Positions 43,051 to 53,673 of a stretch of DNA of 64,000 bases are shown one piece after another. A model generated the notes under the pieces. That model was not told the DNA's origin and did no database searches. It saw nothing but the letters and a program-made list of their open reading frames with translations. The position numbers were made by a program, and so were the translations under genes. The stretch comes from Ypsolopha sequella (Eukaryota; Arthropoda; Insecta; Lepidoptera; Ypsolophidae). Location: NCBI GenBank assembly GCA_934047225.1, contig OW203984.1, forward strand, positions 8,565,201 to 8,629,200, read 5' to 3'. Every line of letters begins with the position of its first letter. Position 1 is the first letter of the stretch.

Positions 43051-44165
43051 TTTTTTTTAACCGACTTGAAAAAAAGAGAAGGATCTCAATTCGACTGTAT
43101 TTTTTTTTTGGGTATGTTATTCCTTATCTCCGTCATTTCTGAACTGAATTGAATGATTATTTTTTTGTTTGGAAGAATTTCCTTCAAGGTAGGTCCCATT
43201 TTAAGATTGACCATGACCTGATGAAAGTTTTCAGAGATAGGCAGTGGAACGCCTCAGAAAATAACAGCGTACCACTTGATATTAAGGAAATCGCTTTGTA
43301 CTACGATGTTGATCGCAGAGTATTACTTGGAAATTGTCAATCTTCCACCTGACCTTCGATCCTGGTCTTATTAAGTCATTACCATAGAACTCCTTAACGA
43401 ATGAGAGCACTTAACTCGAGATTGCGGCAATCACGATTGTCGGGAATTTCTTGGAAATTATCAGAATACCCTCCTGACCTTCCATCCTGGCTTCACCACC
43501 ATAGAACTCCTTAACGGACGACAGCATACCAATCAAGATTAAGGCAATCGCTTTGTATTAGGATGGTGATTGCCGAGTACTACTTGTAAATTGTAATTTC
43601 TCCACCTGATCTTTGATCTTGGCCTCATTACCATAGAACTCCTCAACGGGTGACAGCACATAACTTGAGATTACGGCAATCAGTTTGTATTAGGGTGCTG
43701 ATTACAGGGTATTTATTAAATATAATCAATTATTACTTGTCCTTCGTTCTATATCAACAGCGCGTTTACAAGAACTATCCACATTACACAATTTGACCCG
43801 GCAACACTAAACAATGTAAAATAATAAACTTTTAACAAAAAATAGTAACCGACTTTAAATGTAACTGCCGCCATTCGCAAAAAAATTAAAAATAATTATA
43901 AAATGACCGATGGTACTGAAATAACACTTTTTCCGACTTCTTTGTTCCTGAAAAATATGTTCTTTAAAAGTCACCGCGTTCCCTTGGTTATAGCAACACA
44001 GAAACCAATATAAGAGCGCCGACTTCTAGAGAACATATTTTTCAGGAAGAAAGAAGGCGGAAAAAGTGTTATTTCGATACCATCGGTCATTTTATAATTA
44101 TTTTAAACTTTTAGCAAATGGCTGCAGTTACATTTGAAGTCCGTTACTATTTTTTTGTTAGGTTT
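43051..44165 (+). mobile_element. Repeat family K, copy 2, with tandem blocks and a terminal foldback
   Basis: Left end TTTTTTTTAACCGACTTGAA, right end GAAGTCCGTTACTATTTTTT. Inside, blocks containing ACCATAGAACTCCT recur at 43381, 43498 and 43630 (spacing 117 and 132 bp). The last 330 bp form a large hairpin: 43835-43990 pairs with 44020-44165, including AATTATAAAATGACCGATGG and its inverse. Non-coding. Confidence 0.65.
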
Positions 44166-44331
44166 ATTTATGTTTTACATTTAGTTTTATCCGTAAATGT
44201 AAGATCAATCATTCCTTAATAAAGTTGGGATTATTCTTATGCTTGCAAACTGGTAACCCTTTTATCTAAAAATGGCGCCACGGCCGTGACATTTGAAAAC
44301 AAAATTGTAAAATTAATAATTTTTTGCAAAA

Positions 44332-44618
44332 ATGGTTAAAGCATGCAGCGTGAAGGGCTGCAGAAGCGAAAGTTTTGGGAATTGTGGGATATCGTTTCAT
44401 AGGTAAGGCATAACTACAACGTTTTCTCGGAGAAATGATACATGTTTACTTTGATACCGCTAGAGTAACCATGATATTGGGTTTTACATTACAGTCTTCC
44501 AAAAACTGAAAATATCGGAAGAAAATGGTTAGAAGTTTTAGGAAACGAAGTAAAGTGCAAAAATCCAGTAGTCTGCAGCCGCCATTTTAAAGCAGAAGAC
44601 TTTAAACCAATAAAATAA
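44332..44618 (+). CDS. THAP-domain mini-protein, two exons (64 aa)
   Basis: Exon 1 is 44332-44402 and exon 2 is 44495-44618, with a 92-nt intron that starts GTAAGG and ends TTACAG. The join falls after the second base of codon 24. The product has Cys5 and Cys10, then Cys51 and His54: C-x4-C-x40-C-x2-H, the C2CH zinc signature of THAP DNA-binding domains. The invariant FH-x-LP (22-26), Trp35 and VCSRHF (50-55) followed by DF are all present. Translation stops at 64 residues, barely beyond the finger, and AATAAA (44614-44619) overlaps the TAA. No other domain follows. It may be a genuine small protein, the 5' part of an older THAP gene, or the DNA-binding end of a P-like transposase. Confidence 0.75.
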
Positions 44619-45273
44619 ATGTTTTGAATACATTTTTTACTACCTACGTGGCCTCGATCAATTATTTTTAAATATGGTTACCCTACTTAGACAGAGATGA
44701 AATAATCTAGTATGACTTCTCGTTCTTCACGTTTTTTGAAACAAGTACTCAGTCCTGTTAGGGTATAGGTCCATGAGCAGAATACATACATAGTTTTTTT
44801 TTTAGTGCGCATTGCCGCTAAAGGCTAACCGGCCAGTAACTTCTTCATAAATTGTGCGTTCGACCACTTTGGTTGAAATGACGCTAATATATCAGAAGCA
44901 CGAACGTGGACCAATCAGAAGAGAGACAGCGCAAACTCCCATGGGAATAAAATTTACTTTAGCTCCCGCTATCCTCTAAAGCCAATTGTCGTTTTTCGAA
45001 CAGGTATGATGAAAAATAAAGTTTTTTGCCCAGAAAAATCGAAATAGCAGAGAAACGCTTAACTATTCAAATAACGTACCTAATTATTTGTACGTACTAG
45101 TTTATTTATTTATAAATTTTATTGTATCTAATATAATTTAATTACACTCATATTCTTATTTTAGTAAGAATACGAAATACTTTTATTGAACTTTTCATTT
45201 AATTTTAATGTATCTTCCAGTATCATGTTTCGGTCAACTGTTTTTTACCTACATTAAAATTTACGTATTAATA
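44619..45273. other. 3' flank of the THAP unit; no further gene
   Basis: AT-rich, with no additional exon in frame with the THAP unit that I could recognise. If the THAP reading frame continues elsewhere by alternative splicing, the site is not evident. Confidence 0.4.
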
Positions 45274-45434
45274 GGTATCGATTCGGCACAACACGTCTTT
45301 ACTTATTTGACAGGACCAAACTTATTTCAAGCGTTCTGTCTTTTTCTTTCTTTATCCAAAAGACAAGGTCAGAACGCTTAAATTTAGTTTAGTCCTGTCA
45401 AATAAATTAAGATGTGCTTTACCGAATCGATACC
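45274..45434. mobile_element. Foldback MITE (family O), copy 2
   Basis: GGTATCGATTCGGCACAACA at the left and the inverse CCGAATCGATACC at the right, with TTTGACAGGACCAAACTT pairing inside. Same family as 34628-34787. Confidence 0.8.
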
Positions 45435-45644
45435 ATTATGTGTCTACATATAAATTTAATTTAATTTATTTTAATCATGAACACGATCTGCATCACATAA
45501 ATAAATCAATTTCTATGTACAAATATTACTTGGACTTTCTCCGTTTCAGATTGCATCGCTATTCGCAAACCAAATCTCTGTAAACAAGGCATCCCTCACA
45601 GTGGGATATAATCGGCCACAAACCAAATCCACACGGTTTTCTTT

Positions 45645-47129
45645 GATTATAACCTTTACGTAGTTGAGGTAAGGAGTGCCGTGGTAAGCTGTGGCATGAT
45701 GTGGACTGTACCCTTTGCTCGTCGTCTCAGTAGATATTTGTGTAAGATTGCGGGCGGACATCGGCGATGCAAATACTACCCCTTTGTTAGCGTCGACCTG
45801 TCTTACTTTGATTATAACCTTTACGTAGTTGAGGTAAGGAGTGCCGTGGTAAGCTGTGGCATGATGTGGACTGTACCCTTTGCTCGTCGTCTCAGTAGAT
45901 ATTTGTGTAAGATTGCGGGCGGACATCGGCGATGCAAATACTACCCCTTTGTTACCGTCGACCTGTCTTACTTTGATTATAACCTTTACGTAGTTGAGGT
46001 AAGGAGTGCCGTGGTAAGCTGTGGCATGATGTGGACTGTACCCTTTGCTCGTCGTCTCAGTAGATATTTGTGTAAGATTGCGGGCGGACATCGGCGATGC
46101 AAATACTACCCCTTTGTTACCGTCGACCTGTCTTACTTTGATTATAACCTTTACGTAGTTGAGGTAAGGAGTGCCGTGGTAAGCTGTGGCATGATGTGGA
46201 CTGTACCCTTTGCTCGTCGTCTCAGTAGATATTTGTGTAAGATTGCGGGCGGACATCGGCGATGCAAATACTACCCCTTTGTTACCGTCGACCTGTCTTA
46301 CTTTGATTATAACCTTTACGTAGTTGAGGTAAGGAGTGCCGTGGTAAGCTGTGGCATGATGTGGACTGTACCCTTTGCTCGTCGTCTCAGTAGATATTTG
46401 TGTAAGATTGCGGGCGGACATCGGCGATGCAAATACTACCCCTTTGTTACCGTCGACCTGTCTTACTTTGATTATAACCTTTACGTAGTTGAGGTAAGGA
46501 GTGCCGTGGTAAGCTGTGGCATGATGTGGACTGTACCCTTTGCTCGTCGTCTCAGTAGATATTTGTGTAAGATTGCGGGCGGACATCGGCGATGCAAATA
46601 CTACCCCTTTGTTACCGTCGACCTGTCTTACTTTGATTATAACCTTTACGTAGTTGAGGTAAGGAGTGCCGTGGTAAGCTGTGGCATGATGTGGACTGTA
46701 CCCTTTGCTCGTCGTCTCAGTAGATATTTGTGTAAGATTGCGGGCGGACATCGGCGATGCAAATACTACCCCTTTGTTACCGTCGACCTGTCTTACTTTG
46801 ATTATAACCTTTACGTAGTTGAGGTAAGGAGTGCCGTGGTAAGCTGTGGCATGATGTGGACTGTACCCTTTGCTCGTCGTCTCAGTAGATATTTGTGTAA
46901 GATTGCGGGCGGACATCGGCGATGCAAATACTACCCCTTTGTTACCGTCGACCTGTCTTACTTTGATTATAACCTTTACGTAGTTGAGGTAAGGAGTGCC
47001 GTGGTAAGCTGTGGCATGATGTGGACTGTACCCTTTGCTCGTCGTCTCAGTAGATATTTGTGTAAGATTGCGGGCGGACATCGGCGATGCAAATACTACC
47101 CCTTTGTTACCGTCGACCTGTCTTACTTT
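45645..47129. repeat. Tandem array: nine 165-bp units, open on both strands
   Basis: GATTATAACCTTTACG starts at 45645 and recurs every 165 bp through 46965, exactly nine units (1,485 bp). By eye the only difference is one base in unit 1 (GTTAGCGTC against GTTACCGTC). Since 165 is divisible by three, an open frame in one unit stays open through the array. Two are: a minus frame (about 45546-47135, 55-residue unit with PHHATAYHGTPYLNY and a unique 32-residue end) and a plus frame (about 45681-47159, unit with CGMMWTVPFARRLSRYL). Neither begins at a flanking ATG, though internal ATGs exist. A donor-like GAGGTAAGG and an acceptor-like CGTCGTCTCAG also recur per unit on +. Protein, repeated exon or recent satellite are all possible. 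Confidence 0.9.
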
Positions 47130-47172
47130 GCTCACAACAGGGTCGTAGGTAGTAATTGATGTATCGATCCTG

Positions 47173-47727
47173 TTTTTAGGGTTCCGTACCCAAAGGCAGT
47201 GGCGTGCACAGAACTTTTTTCCGGAAAAGCAATCAGAAGGTCAAGTACGACAATAAAAAAAATATGAAAAAATTTAAATATCACTTTGAAAAAAAAAGTT
47301 TGTATGAAAATGTCCACTCTAGGGTAGGCAGTGCCTACCCTGGCGTCATACAAACTTTTTTTTTTCAAAGTGTTATATAAATTTTTTCATATTTTTTTTA
47401 TTGTCGTACTTGACCTTCTGATTGCTTTTCCGGAAAAAAGTTCTGTGCACGCCACTGCCCAAAGGGTAACCAACGGGACCCTATTACTAAGACTCCGCTG
47501 TCCGTCTGTCTGTCTGTCACCAGGCTGCATCTCATGAACTGTGATAGTTAGACAGTTGAAATTTTCACAGATGATGTATTTCTGCTGCCGCTATAAAAAC
47601 AAATACAAAAAAAACAGAATAAAATAAATATTTGAGGGGGCTCCCATACAACAGACATGCCGTTTTTATAGATAATGGTACGGAACCCTTCGTGCGCAAG
47701 TCCGACTCGCACTTGGCCGGTTTTTTA
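47173..47727 (+). mobile_element. Family A SINE-like repeat, split by a hAT MITE
   Basis: Left part AGGGTTCCGTACCCAAAGG, right part resuming CCCAAAGGGTAACCAACGGG. The element continues through GTCTGTCTGTCACCAGGC and CTCCCATACAACAGACATG to the terminal hairpin TGCGCAAGTCCGACTCGC and CACTTGGCCGG plus T-run. Confidence 0.85.
47197..47457. mobile_element. hAT-type MITE (family C), copy 4, nested
   Basis: A 261-bp foldback with CAGTGGCGTGCACAGAAC ends. The target duplication CCCAAAGG (47189-47196 and 47458-47465) is part of the family A repeat, so the MITE inserted after that repeat. Confidence 0.95.
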
Positions 47728-48310
47728 AATATTAGGTGTATGAGTGATGTGATGTCACAGACTGTCCTACACAACTTAAATCACGAGATAAACTGACATT
47801 TTTTTTTAATAAAACAATATTCTGAATGCAACGAATTTATAATATAGGGTGCTTACCTATGAAATTGGTGAAATTTTATTACAGATTTATGAGTTCATAA
47901 TTCTTGTAATTCAATAGCTATTTCCATTATTTGTTTTTTGTTTGAAAGTTGATTTCAAGGTTTTACATCTACGTATTATTATTATTATTTTTATTATTGT
48001 TACCTAAAATTTAATCTTTAAAAACAGTTCGTCTTAACTGCCGTCCATTTCCATGATAAAATTCGTAATCATTCTTTACAGCTGCCATTTAAAAAAAAAT
48101 ATATGTGGCTGTTAGCTCAATAATGTCTCATTTATACACAAAATAAATTATAAAATTTGGATGTATCGGTTCTAAATAAAATGCAAAAATGATAGTACTG
48201 AAAATTGAGTTTCCTTCAAACTCTCGATACAAAATGCCAATTTCATATGTAAGGACCTAATATTAATTCTTATTTATATTTATTGTCAGATGGTATTTAA
48301 ATTGTATCCA
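47728..48310. other. No gene seen
   Basis: AT-rich with no recognised motif. Confidence 0.4.
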
Positions 48311-48400
48311 CTCATCGATCAGCCTATGTTCGTTCACTGCTGGACTTAGGCGTTTTCAATATTTCACCACTCTTGGCGGTCCTCCGTCCTCCTCATCAAA
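48311..48400 (-). mobile_element. Family E LINE-derived fragment
   Basis: Decayed match to the left end of 7864-8232 (GATCAGCCTATGTTCGTTCA, CTGCTGGACTTAGGC, CACTCTTGGCGGTC). Confidence 0.5.
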
Positions 48401-48459
48401 GCATAGTTTTCAGGTATTAGACATTTTAGTAGGTGGTTATTCTTTTAATTATAGTGTAT

Positions 48460-48485
48460 TATATATATATATATATATATATATT
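48460..48485. repeat. (AT)n microsatellite
   Basis: Thirteen uninterrupted TA dinucleotides. Confidence 0.95.
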
Positions 48486-49810
48486 TTCTCAATAATACAT
48501 TTCTTCACTATACTCTGAGAGACACTCGTATCCCAATGGTTTGATACTCTAATAGTATTTTGTGCAACCTGTGACATAATGAGAGCCAATGGGACACGAA
48601 TAAGCTACACGAGTGTCCCAATGGCTAATTTATGTCCAGTTGGACACAATTGATGGTGTCTTGACTTTATTTATAATATTTCAAACTAACAGTTTCACGA
48701 AAAAGTAAAAAAAGTAAGCGCGATTATTTTTGCTTTTATAAACTTGGGCAAATGCTGCCCAGCCTAATTTTCGGTAATTTACGGCCTAACCCTTATTAAA
48801 GGTGCTCTGGGGAAGCATTCAGGCTGCATGGCAGAGATACCTTTGCCTAGCCCAAAGCAAAAAAAATATTAGTCGCTCGTTTATGCGGTGTTTCAAAAAA
48901 TTGGCCCAATCACAGCGCACAAACGCGGTGTTATAATATCGGTTTTTAACATCTATAAAACCGTTTTTGATGTTGTAAATTGCCTTATAGATAGTATGTA
49001 TATGTATAGTATATTTAACGCTCTTGAAAGTACATATGTGTAATGCTGTATAAAATGTCATGTACTCGTATATTATCATTTTCTTTTTTATTAGTTATTC
49101 ATTTTCTGCAAATTGATTCTAAGTACAGCCCTGACTCATAGTCAACAACGGCTATCACAGGTTTGTGTAATAAATCCATGTGGTATTGGTAGTATACATA
49201 TAAATAATTGGCTTGACTGGATTGGTTCCCTGATCAAGGTATGCAAAGTAAGTTAATTAATCCTAAATCTACATCTAAATCATAACTTGATACTTTTGTA
49301 AAATCATTGGCTTGGAAGGAAACTTTATATCATTTTCACCCATTTTATCCTTCCTTTGTATTAGGGAACTAATTAACTCTCAAATAATGCGCATCGTTTA
49401 TTACTGCACAGCTGTTTGTATTGAACACACTGGCAATAGCCAGCGCAAAAGGTAGGTAACATTAATTTCTGCTGGAATGTTTCCAAAACGTTTGCGATAT
49501 TACGATATCTTTTATTGTTACGTGTTTTTATTGTTATTTTATTAATACTTCGACGATATTAAACTGTATTAGGTAGAAGGTTATCGGTGCCTCAAATTTA
49601 TGGGCTGAACGATTATCCCACGCTGTTTTTACGTTCTTATTTGATCAAACCTCTGCATAAAATATTATTAAATTAATTATTATTATATCACTAAAATTAG
49701 GGCGAGTATCCATCAACGTCGAGTTTTTCTCGCATAAATCAAAGTGAGTCTTAACTGTAATACCTATCTCTTTCATTATGATAATTGTTACGTTTAATGG
49801 AACAATTAAC
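48486..49810. other. No gene seen
   Basis: Mostly AT-rich. At 48590-48640 CCAATGGGACACG and its inverse CGAGTGTCCCAATGG form a small inverted repeat. No coding signal. Confidence 0.4.
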
Positions 49811-50234
49811 TTAAGGCGATACGTAAAAGTTTTAGCGTACCTGTTACTCCATATGCGAAAAAACCCTCAGTGCGAGTGGGAAGGAGTCGTGGAAAAGTAG
49901 CAAAAAGTCGGTTTTTTATTAATATAAAATGTACTAAGCTATTTTGTCAAAAAGATTTTCAAGGGGACTTTACAAATACATAATATCCACATTTTAAATG
50001 CAATTTCACAATGAAATTAGTTAGGATTTCAGAATAACAGGAAATAATAAAACAATTTAGAGGTCTTTTCGGAATTAAATTCTATCGAGAAAATTTCATT
50101 TAATCGCGTTTTCCTTCAGTGAGAATCCTAATCAAATACTCAATAAAAATTTACCCAAAAATGAAATACGTAGAAGACGTTATAGTGGAGTAAATGGATT
50201 CGAAAAAACCCCATTTTTTTTGGTATCGCCTTAA
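49811..50234. mobile_element. TTAA-flanked MITE (family H), copy 3
   Basis: Best-preserved copy: TTAA-GGCGATAC at 49811 and GTATCGCC-TTAA ending at 50234. Shares CAGTGCGAGTGGGAAGGAG and AAAAAGTCGGTTTTTTATTA with the other two copies. No transposase. Confidence 0.75.
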
Positions 50235-50381
50235 CAACTAGCTTATTGATCTGCCCACGCTGCAGAGAAACAAAATGATTCCTATTGACCTTAGTCCTAA
50301 ATCAATCCTTGCCTAAGCAGTTCAAACTGAGTCTCCAGTATGAATTTGGGTATTTATTAAAATTTTCATATTGTGATAAAA

Positions 50382-50755
50382 GGAGCAGTAGCTCAGTCGG
50401 TCGGACTCTAAATCTCAAGACACGTGTCCGAATCCTTCGAGGCGAACATGCACCACTAAGTTTTTCGGAATTTACGTACACGTATTTGTTAAACCACTTA
50501 CCATTGTCAGACGGTTAAAAAAATACTGTGAGGTAAACGTGCACACCCTAAATTGTATTTGTGCCCATAGAAATCTGATTATTGTGCCTGAAGTAAACGG
50601 TGTGGTAAGACTCATCCCCTACCACGTTGGGACATTAAAATCGCAAGTGAAAAGAGGGAGTTACGAGTATTGACTGTTTTAGTGACAATTCACAGTAGTC
50701 CAAACTCGGAATAACCACTGACACCCCCTCGGGGACATGTGTCGTGAAGATTTAC
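50382..50755 (+). mobile_element. tRNA-derived SINE (family F), most complete copy
   Basis: The head GGAGCAGTAGCTCAGTCGG contains a perfect RNA polymerase III A box (TAGCTCAGTCGG, 50389-50400) and a near-perfect B box (GTGTCCGAATCC, 50424-50435), so it derives from a tRNA. The body has TTTTTCGGAATTTACGTAC, TACCACGTTGGGACATTAAA and ends near CTCGGGGACATGTGTCGTG. The spacing and missing acceptor stem show it is not a functional tRNA gene. Other copies are at 1990-2200, 16287-16445, 28195-28412 and 31003-31076. Confidence 0.8.
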
Positions 50756-53261
50756 TATAATCACATTTTATATTTTCTTATTTATTACACTCTTACTGAT
50801 ACTACATAGGGCCCCACAATTGACTGTGCATTTCGCCTGAACGTCTCCGGAAAATGGAAGGAGAATATTAATTTTCTAAATCATTTATTATTTCCAAGTA
50901 TCACTTGCTATATTGGTGCAGGACCGTATACAGGAGGCAAGGTGTGCAGCTTTATCGGGCCCCATACTTTAGAGGGCCCCGGCTATTACATGGTCTTAAA
51001 GAGTTTATTGAGTACAAGTAAGAAATCCACCCACAAAACAAACTTCCAAAAATCCAAAAACCTTAGCTTGAAAACTCATTTCTTACTTTTGCAAGCTGTA
51101 AACCACTTTGTGAATTGTCAGGTTATACTAATCCCATAAGGCTGCTTTGGATGAATCATATTATGATTCTGTTGTAATGCCGTCTCTTTTGAACGCATGA
51201 AGAAACTCTGACTCCATCCTACTTTCAAATCATTTCATGATTCACCCAAGTTGGCCTTTTTAGGTCCCCTGAACTGAGACACTGGCTAGTACAGTGGAGA
51301 TCACGTCGAGTTAAACCGTTTGGACTTTGCCCTCCTTTCAAGATGAATCAACGACAAAAATGTGCGCAAAAATAGTTGCATGTATATAGTGCGCGCTTCG
51401 AAAACTTTTCATCAGCATTGAGGGAACTGAGAAAGGTTAATTGCACTTTCTTTCTAAAACTCAAAATGTAAAGTAGTTATGCATCTATACAGTGAAAACA
51501 CAAAAGCTTGATGTGATCTTCACTGTACAACTCATACAAGATTTCAATGTATAATAAGAATATTATACTGAATATTACATTAAATTAGATCACATAGGTA
51601 CTGCATTCAAGCTGTTAATTTCGTTTACAGGGTACTCATACCAAAAAAAATACGTTAACTTTTTTTTTCTTTCGAAAGGCAACCCAAATTTCTTTTTTAT
51701 TTCTTTTTTGGCCATAGTGCAAAGGGTTCATATCATTTAATACTACCTGTCCATTTAAATACGCTAAATATCCTATAGCGTTGCAAAATTAACTCGTACA
51801 TTGAATTTGGGTTTTTAAGTCGGACCCATTTTTGGTCATCCGATTGAACTAGCAATGTTGATTACCACAGTCATTTTTGCCATGTCGGACGATTTTGCCC
51901 CTTCGTGCTTTGCCATAAGCGTTCGCAATTAGTCTATCATATACTTGGCCGAAATATTGTAGGAACTAGTCTTGTGATTTAGTTTTCTTTGTTCAGTCAG
52001 GAGGTCGTTATTATATTTTATTATCGGGCAGACGTGATATTATTTACACCATTTTCTCTGCGTTTTTTTATTCAGTTTTTTTAACAAAGTATTGTAGAAT
52101 CGATAGTTCTAAAGTCTTATTTCATCTGTATAATGCGTAATTTTTCCAGGAAGTGGCAATTTTTTACCTGAAGATGGATTGATTGCCAAAATGTATGGCG
52201 GGGATGGAGGGATATTTCTAATTCGGAAATAATAGGTAAGTCTTGTTTTATCTGAAAAACAAGTCGGGGGTTTTTAAGGGTGTTTTCTTGTATTTCGGAT
52301 AATAAATATTACAGGGTTGTTGTACTTTTGTACTTTATTTTCAATTTATATCGGCCTTTGGAGACCCGTTCGTGCCAGGGGTTTCCGGAATATTTTAGCC
52401 GATTCCAGTCCTCGGGTGGGGCTTTTGATCCTCACGATGACGTGCGAGTCACGTACATAGATAGATTTTTACCTGACCTGATTTTGCCGTGGCTAATCAG
52501 ATTGAACTAAAAATTTTGTTTTGTTTTGGTGCAGAATAATCTTATTCCGTTACCATTCTGAGATTTTTCTTCCATCCCAGATTTTAGACGTAAAAATTTG
52601 TTTTAAGTCAGTCTTGAGTGGTTAATAATGTGAACATAATATATTTTTTAAACTGAAGCTCAGGGTTTTTTTTTAAATCTTTGTCTATCTTAACGTCAAT
52701 ATTCTTCGGTAGGTAGGTAGATTTGAAATTTTATTTTCAATTTATTTTATAAGCACTATTTTGGAGGAACCTCCGAGCACCCACCAAATACGGTAAGCTT
52801 ATAATCCCACGCTTCTTTTTATCTAATCTAATCGAACAACCGGCGCGCGGCGTGACGTTTCGAGCTGCGCCGGAGACTTTGGGGCCCGTAACATGGTCCC
52901 GCCCGAGCTCCCTGTCACCAAACCTGTATTGCAAGGCAGCACGCACCTATTTGCCGAGCTCTCAAAGCAAAGAGCAGTCGTGTGTGCGCAATCCTCAAAG
53001 GAGCGCTTCGATATTAAGACATTCTTAGAAATAGGTATTAAATTGTCTAACTACACGATGCCATGCAAATTTGAGCAGGGTTTGCATTTTGGCTAGTTAA
53101 TGATGGAGTAACTAGCGTATTATTTATCCGTCTATTTTATCACAAGCGTTATCCACTCTACTCTTCCAGCTACTATCTTCAGTTCTATTTTGCTCCACCA
53201 AACATGCTCTTGCGATTGGACAATTTAGCATATTAAATTAAAATATTTTAACAAAAATAAA
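50756..53261. other. No gene assigned; GC-rich patch at 52830-52920
   Basis: Long AT-rich stretch. 51970-52560 has donor- and acceptor-like sites (for example TTTTTCCAGG at about 52142 and TAGGTAAGTC at about 52233), but no frame shows a known domain. 52830-52920 is CpG-rich. This could be an intron with small untranslated exons, or retroelement leader sequence; I cannot distinguish. Confidence 0.35.
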
Positions 53262-53673
53262 CATCTTTCAGATTGGACACCGACACTGTATCACAATCAT
53301 TGAGAAAAAAAATCAGAAATGTCACTAAAATCACAGGAAACATCATTAGGTAAGTTGCAACAAATAAGAAATTTCTTCAAAATATTTAAAAATAAATACT
53401 TGAATTTCTTTTTTCAAATTCTTTTTTTGCGCTATTTCTCTTTTCCTGAGAAATTTGACTATTCCAGTTAAAATAATGAAGGGAAAAAAATATATTATGA
53501 CTAAGTTACTAAGGTTAAAAAGGTAACTTTGATTACCTGATTTTGTAGTCAGATCAATCTGTCTATTATACCTATAGACTTGCTCCAACACCAAATGACG
53601 TTTTTCGTGATTTTAGTGACCGTTCAGACTTTCTTCTCGATGATCTCGAATAATTGCGTCAAATCTGAAAGAT
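53262..53673. mobile_element. TIR element with ~80-bp arms
   Basis: ATCTTTCAGATTGGACAC at the left pairs with the inverse ending AAATCTGAAAGAT. The arms extend through GTCACTAAAATCAC and its inverse GTGATTTTAGTGAC to a CATCATT/AATGACG region. The 240-bp AT-rich centre has no coding motif. Confidence 0.65.

Noticed and set aside
45645..47129. CRISPR array
   Set aside because: The whole 165-bp unit repeats with no variable spacers, and the sequence is eukaryotic.
45274..47457. The 165-bp array as the inside of one large transposon bounded by family O and the hAT MITE
   Set aside because: The flanking elements are independent MITEs with their own ends; the hAT MITE has its own 8-bp duplication inside a SINE-like repeat.
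48590..48640. CCAATGGGACACG inverted pair as a transposon end
   Set aside because: Arms are only about 13 bp, with no flanking duplication or second copy seen.
50382..50450. Possible tRNA gene
   Set aside because: The A and B boxes are good, but there is no matching acceptor stem or proper anticodon arm, and the sequence continues into the SINE body shared with four other places.
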